From JALORV01 sp963780715 (GTDB lineage Bacteria > Pseudomonadota > Gammaproteobacteria > Burkholderiales > Burkholderiaceae_F), in the NCBI GenBank assembly GCA_963780715.1, contig CAWADK010000002.1:62001-126000 (forward strand): 64,000 nt of DNA, written 5' to 3'. Both the position numbers and the translations under genes were made by a program. The notes beneath the pieces are model-generated. The model worked only from the letters and a program-made list of their open reading frames with translations, searched no databases and was not told the origin of the DNA. Shown here piece after piece: positions 60,395 through 64,000 of this stretch. The first letter of the stretch is position 1, and every line of letters begins with the position of its first letter.

Positions 60395-61456
60395 ATGCCA
60401 CTTCAACTGCGACCCGCACTCGCCGCCATCGCACTGGCGTCATTGACCACCCCGGCCGGTTCGCAGCTCCCGGTCAATGACGAACCACTGACGGGCAAGT
60501 GGGCTCCGAGCGAGTGGGGTCCCGACGACAAGGTCGGCGCTCCCAATCGCACGACACCGGAACTGGTGCTGAAAGCGGTTGGGCTCGTGAAGAAGGGCAA
60601 GAGCGCGACACTCGGCAAGATCTACGAGGCGGATGCGCCGGCGTTCGGTACGCGCAGCTGGAAATTGCTGATTCCGGGACGACCGACCGGCGGGCCGTTC
60701 GGTGATCAGCAGCTCGTCTACAACGATGAATATGTGGCCACCGAACTGGGCCAGATCGGCACGCAGTTCGATGGGCCTGGCCACATCGGCGTCATCACCT
60801 CGAAGGGCATGTTCTACTACAACGGCCGCTTCCTGCACGACAAGGGGATCAGCTCGACCGGCTTGGGTCCTCTGGGCGTGGAGCATGTGGCGCAGAAGGG
60901 CTTCGTGTGCCGCGGAGTGCTGCTCGACGCGGTGGCGCTGCGCGGCGGAACTCTGCCGGTGCCCAAGGAAAACAGCCCCAGCGATCCAGGCATCGTGACC
61001 GCGAAAGACGTGCAGGCCATGATCCAGCGGCAGGGCCTCGCGCCCATCGGAACCGGCGACTGCGTGTTCCTTTACACCGGCCACGGCGACCTATGGCATC
61101 CGCGGGATTGGGACAAGTTCGACGCCGCCGAGAAAGCCAGGCGCACAGCTCAATTCAACGCCGGCGAGCCGGGATTCGGTATCTCCGCCTGCGAGTACCT
61201 GGCCGAGCGCAAGGTGATCCTGACCGGTGCCGACACGTGGGGAACGGAGGCCGTCGGCAAGGGCTTCGGCGGCGAGAATCCCCAGCCCTTTGAATGCCAT
61301 GTCAAGCTGCAGACCAAGCGCGGCATCTGGAATCTCGAGAACCTGGACTTTTCCCAGCTGATCGCCGACAAGGCCTACGAATTCCTGTTCGTATGGTCGC
61401 CACTGAAGATGAAGGGTGCAACCGGTTCGCCCGGGAACCCGATGGCGCTGTACTAG
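60395..61456 (+). CDS. Exported cyclase-family hydrolase (kynurenine-formamidase-like)
   Basis: A 353-residue metal hydrolase of the cyclase family, with a signal peptide (LAAIALASLTTPAGSQ). The usual H-x-G-T-H-x-D metal motif appears as GQIGTQFDGPGHIG, with Gln at both first and second His positions while the Asp and last His remain. Other parts: GTGDCVFLYTGHGD and TGADTWGTEAVG. Members hydrolyse isatin, N-formylkynurenine or related amides. The altered motif matches a subfamily, so loss of activity should not be assumed. ATG 60395 follows AGGAGA by about seven bases. Confidence 0.82.
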   Translation: MPLQLRPALAAIALASLTTPAGSQLPVNDEPLTGKWAPSEWGPDDKVGAPNRTTPELVLKAVGLVKKGKSATLGKIYEADAPAFGTRSWKLLIPGRPTGGPFGDQQLVYNDEYVATELGQIGTQFDGPGHIGVITSKGMFYYNGRFLHDKGISSTGLGPLGVEHVAQKGFVCRGVLLDAVALRGGTLPVPKENSPSDPGIVTAKDVQAMIQRQGLAPIGTGDCVFLYTGHGDLWHPRDWDKFDAAEKARRTAQFNAGEPGFGISACEYLAERKVILTGADTWGTEAVGKGFGGENPQPFECHVKLQTKRGIWNLENLDFSQLIADKAYEFLFVWSPLKMKGATGSPGNPMALY

Positions 61457-61489
61457 GCGCGTGCGCCACCCGCCCACACCGCCGCCGGC

Positions 61490-62389
61490 TCACTCACCGC
61501 CGACCCTGCGCACCAGCACGCTGACGTCCATATCGAGGAAGTCGCTCGCCTCTCCGAACCAGCGCCCCGAAACGGGCGCCGCCAGGTCCGCATCGCGCGC
61601 ATAAGCGACGCGGATCAGGCTGGAGCCGCCGAGCAACGCATTGGTCGGGTCAAATGGAACCCAGCCGGCACCCGGCAGATAGATGTGCAGCCACGCGTGC
61701 GTCGCACCGGCGCCGGTGACACCCGCGTCGGCGGCGTTGTCGACGGATGGGTCGTACAGGTAACCCGATACGAAACGTGCCGCCATGCCGAGCCGCCGCG
61801 CAACTTCCATCATCAGCAGCGCGAAGTCGCGGCAGGAGCCGGCGCCGCGCCGCAGCGTCTCGTCCGGCGTCTGGGTACCCGGCTCATCGCGCGACTCGTA
61901 ACGAAAGCTCGATTGGATCGCGGCGGCGATGGAGGTCAGCAGCGCACGCGTGTCCGGCCGCACGGCGGGGGCGAGGAAAGGTCGGCACCACTCGAAGAGC
62001 CGCCCATCGGGGTCGGGGTAGTGACGCTCGAGCATCGCGCCGAGATCACGTCGCTCCTCCGTCGTGTAGTCAAACGGCCAGCGCTGCGCGTGCGCGGCGA
62101 GCGGCAGTTCGTTGATGCCCCGCACCCCGCCATGCGTGACGCGGAACCGGCAATGGATCCGGAGCTCGTCCGAGGTGCCCTGCGGCGTGACCAGAGTCAC
62201 CCAGTTTGACTGGGTGTCCTGCACCCAGTCGATCCGCGAAGGCACGTTGATGTCGATGCCGGCGTCGAGCACGTGGATGTCATGCCCCGAGCGCGGACGG
62301 AACATCACGCGGTGTTCACCGAAGCGGACGGGTCGCGCATAGCGATAGGTCGTCGTGTGCTCGACTTCCAGAATGCGCGCACCACTCAC
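61490..62389 (-). CDS. Transglutaminase-like family protein
   Basis: A 299-residue protein with an N-terminal beta domain (LEVEHTTTYRYARPVRFGEH) and the papain-like transglutaminase core. Catalytic residues are visible: Cys in RRGAGSCRDFALLMMEVARRLGMAARFVSGY (part GAGSCRDFA), His in ATHAWLHIYLPGAGWVPFDPTN (part THAWLH) and Asp in FDPTN. Bacterial members are thought to be proteases or amidases. The GTG at 62389 overlaps the paiB-like stop (GTGA), so translation is probably coupled. Confidence 0.9.
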   Translation of the reverse strand: MSGARILEVEHTTTYRYARPVRFGEHRVMFRPRSGHDIHVLDAGIDINVPSRIDWVQDTQSNWVTLVTPQGTSDELRIHCRFRVTHGGVRGINELPLAAHAQRWPFDYTTEERRDLGAMLERHYPDPDGRLFEWCRPFLAPAVRPDTRALLTSIAAAIQSSFRYESRDEPGTQTPDETLRRGAGSCRDFALLMMEVARRLGMAARFVSGYLYDPSVDNAADAGVTGAGATHAWLHIYLPGAGWVPFDPTNALLGGSSLIRVAYARDADLAAPVSGRWFGEASDFLDMDVSVLVRRVGGE

Positions 62390-63009
62390 GCGGCGTCTCC
62401 GTTGATCTGCTCGGTCCAGTGCGCCAGCGCCCTCTCCTTGTCGCCGCCGGCTCGCATCGCCTGCAGCACGCGGGCGCGGTCGTCGACCGGCCGGTTCTGG
62501 CTCAGCTTGAACTTGGCTTCGAGGCGTTCGACTGCGATCGCAAAGGCGACGATGCCACCCTTCATGCCTTCGCGATAGGCGCTGTCGAGTTCATCCCACT
62601 GGGTTCGATACGCCGTGTCGTGGCGATCGATCAGCGCCTTCAGCACCTGCTCCTTGTGTTCGCTGTCGTGCCAGAGCTCGACCACGCCCTGGGCATGCAC
62701 GACCGCGTAGTTCCAGGTCGGCACCGCCTTGCGCGTGGCGTAGAGCGCCGGCGAAATGTAGGCATCGCCGCCGTGAAACACGGCCAGCACCCGACTGCGC
62801 TCGCGCCATGCCTCCCAGTGCGGGTTGGCGCGGGCGACATGGCCGAGCAAGCGCCATGCATCACCCTCTTCGACCAGCAGCAGCGGCACATGCGAGACGA
62901 TCGGCTGGTCGGCACCCTGTGTGACCAGCATTGCGAACGGATGCGCGCGCATCAGCGCCGCGGCGAGCGCGCGGTCCTGCACGGCAAAGTGCGTCGGCGT
63001 GTACAGCAT
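62386..63009 (-). CDS. paiB: FMN-binding negative transcriptional regulator (PaiB-like)
   Basis: A 207-residue protein with a flavin-reductase-like split-barrel fold. The start MLYTPTHFAVQDRALAAALM, then HPFAMLVT, PIVSHVPLLL, VFHGGDAYISPALYATRKAVPTWNYAVVHAQG (parts DAYISPALYATR and VPTWNYAVVHAQG) are the family landmarks. In Bacillus, PaiB helps repress sporulation and protease genes, but in proteobacteria its role is unclear. It overlaps both neighbours and shares a transcript with argC. Confidence 0.92.
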   Translation of the reverse strand: MLYTPTHFAVQDRALAAALMRAHPFAMLVTQGADQPIVSHVPLLLVEEGDAWRLLGHVARANPHWEAWRERSRVLAVFHGGDAYISPALYATRKAVPTWNYAVVHAQGVVELWHDSEHKEQVLKALIDRHDTAYRTQWDELDSAYREGMKGGIVAFAIAVERLEAKFKLSQNRPVDDRARVLQAMRAGGDKERALAHWTEQINGDAA

Positions 63010-63968
63010 CAGGTGAGCGATGCGGCTTCGGGCAGGCCCAGCATCAGGTTGAGGTTCTGCACCGCTGCGCCGCTCGCGCCCTTGCCGAGATTGTCCAGAC
63101 GCGCCACGAGCAGGGCCTGCCGTGCCGCATCGTTGGCAAAGACAAAGACCTCGAGCCGATTGGTGGCGTTGAGCGCCTCGGGCTCGAGAAAGGCTCCTTC
63201 CCTCAGCGCCGCCGTGTCATTGAGCGGCCGCACGCCGATGAACATCTCGCCGGCGTAGTGCTCGGCATAGGCCGCGTGCAGTTCGGCGCCGGTGGCGGCA
63301 CGTGGGAGCGCGGACGTTTGCAGCGGCACGTGCACGAGCATTCCCTGCCGGAAGTAGCCTACCGACGGCGCGAAGAGCGGCGTGTGCGCCAGCAGGCCGT
63401 GCTGCCGCATCTCGCCGACGTGCTTGTGCGCCAGTGTTAAACCGTAGTCGCCGTAGGCCTGCGGCCGCGCGCCGGGCGTCGGTTGCTCGAATGACTCGAT
63501 CATCTTGCGTCCACCACCGGAATAGCCCGACACCGCATGCACGGTGACCGGAAAGTCCTCCGGCACGAGGCCGCGCTCACGCAGCGGGCGCACCAGCGCC
63601 AGGAAGCCGGTGGGATAGCAGCCCGGGTTGGAAACCCGCCGCGCCGAGGCGATTGCTGCGCGCTGGCTCCGCGTCAGTTCCGGAAAGCCGTAGACCCAGC
63701 CCGGCGCCGTGCGGTGCGCCGTGCTGGCATCGATGACCCGCGTGCGATCGTTCTCGATCAGCGCCACGGTCTCGCGCGCCGCGTCGTCCGGGAGACACAG
63801 GATCACGCAGTCGGCGCGATTGACGATCTCCCGCTTCGCGGCGGGGTCCTTGCGCGATTCGGGCGGCAGGCTCAGCAACTGAAGGTCGGTGCGCTCCTGC
63901 AGGCGCGCGCGGATCTGCAGGCCGGTCGTGCCGTGCTCGCCATCGATGAATACTGTCGGTATGTTCAT
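63009..63968 (-). CDS. argC: N-acetyl-gamma-glutamyl-phosphate reductase, type 2
   Basis: A 319-residue reductase for the third step of arginine synthesis. The short type-2 form is shown by its start VFIDGEHGTTGLQIRARL and the catalytic Cys in RVSNPGCYPTGFLAL. Also present are ASTAHRTAPGWVYGFPEL and AVSGYSGGGRKMIE. The ATG is at 63968, 32 bases from the window edge; its upstream region is not visible. Its stop overlaps the paiB start (TGATG). Confidence 0.95.
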   Translation of the reverse strand: MNIPTVFIDGEHGTTGLQIRARLQERTDLQLLSLPPESRKDPAAKREIVNRADCVILCLPDDAARETVALIENDRTRVIDASTAHRTAPGWVYGFPELTRSQRAAIASARRVSNPGCYPTGFLALVRPLRERGLVPEDFPVTVHAVSGYSGGGRKMIESFEQPTPGARPQAYGDYGLTLAHKHVGEMRQHGLLAHTPLFAPSVGYFRQGMLVHVPLQTSALPRAATGAELHAAYAEHYAGEMFIGVRPLNDTAALREGAFLEPEALNATNRLEVFVFANDAARQALLVARLDNLGKGASGAAVQNLNLMLGLPEAASLT

Positions 63969-64000
63969 GGCAGGTCTCTGGTTTTGGCGGACCCGTCGCT

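Noticed and set aside
1..64000. tRNA or rRNA genes
   Set aside because: I looked for the tRNA T-arm consensus and for rRNA segments by eye and found none. A tRNAscan or Rfam run would be needed to exclude them fully.

Overview
The window looks like the chromosome of a high-GC betaproteobacterium, probably Burkholderiales. This rests on conserved gene neighbourhoods (polA-thrB-BPSS1780, leuS-lptE-holA-proA, fur/bamE-dapB, pilT-pilU-yggS-proC-ubiA, zapB-zapA-6S RNA-EVE), a Bug-type solute receptor, a TIGR04438 Trp-rich protein and a type 2 ArgC. No tRNA, rRNA, CRISPR array, transposase or phage gene was seen. Most of the window is housekeeping. Several genes are broken by single-base indels (leuS twice, a cyclase gene twice, parA once, btuB once). 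As leuS is essential, most of these are probably sequence errors rather than true pseudogenes.

Layout. 1-13 kb: polA (5' part only), LOG-family protein, DUF2782-like protein, thrB, BPSS1780 membrane protein, a palindromic repeat, uvrD, then leuS-lptE-holA-proA and a DsbA-like isomerase. 12.9-14.1 kb: rlmL. 14.1-19.2 kb: an accessory island that looks less GC-rich than its surroundings. It holds a class III cyclase/TolB/TPR protein, a vanadium-haloperoxidase/PAP2-like protein with a (Gly-Gly-Ser)n N-terminus, and a translationally coupled subtilisin-like protease. 19.2-24.7 kb: gpx, pilU, pilT, yggS, proC, ubiA. 24.8-29.1 kb: ugpBAEC glycerol-3-phosphate importer. 29.1-38.2 kb: fur, bamE, dapB, then a vitamin B12 uptake region in two convergent halves (exbB-exbD-btuF forward; btuB-btuC-btuD reverse under a cobalamin riboswitch) with an orphan ParA and a lipoprotein between them.

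38.2-49.5 kb: zapB-like and zapA, 6S RNA, EVE protein, TauE/SafE exporter, Crp/Fnr regulator, a GrpB-like protein, a malonyl-CoA-synthetase/enoyl-CoA-hydratase/Bug receptor cluster, lgt, ilvD, a second copy of the palindromic repeat, a Trp-rich protein and a small cytochrome c. 49.5-56.1 kb: a DadA-like dehydrogenase and a complete branched-chain amino acid ABC importer (substrate-binding lipoprotein plus livHMGF) with a repeat insertion at the livG/livF junction. 56.2-64 kb: an unknown protein, a tannase-like hydrolase, small membrane and regulatory units, a cyclase-family hydrolase, a transglutaminase-like protein, PaiB and argC.

The most unusual items are: (1) a roughly 400-bp multi-hairpin repeat present twice, each copy exactly between convergent genes, whose stems differ between copies but stay paired; (2) the cyclase/haloperoxidase-like/S8 protease cassette; (3) a compact reverse-strand unit near 59.3 kb with promoter, 55-codon ORF and terminator; and (4) a 121-bp segment between livG and livF that begins with a copy of the livF start.
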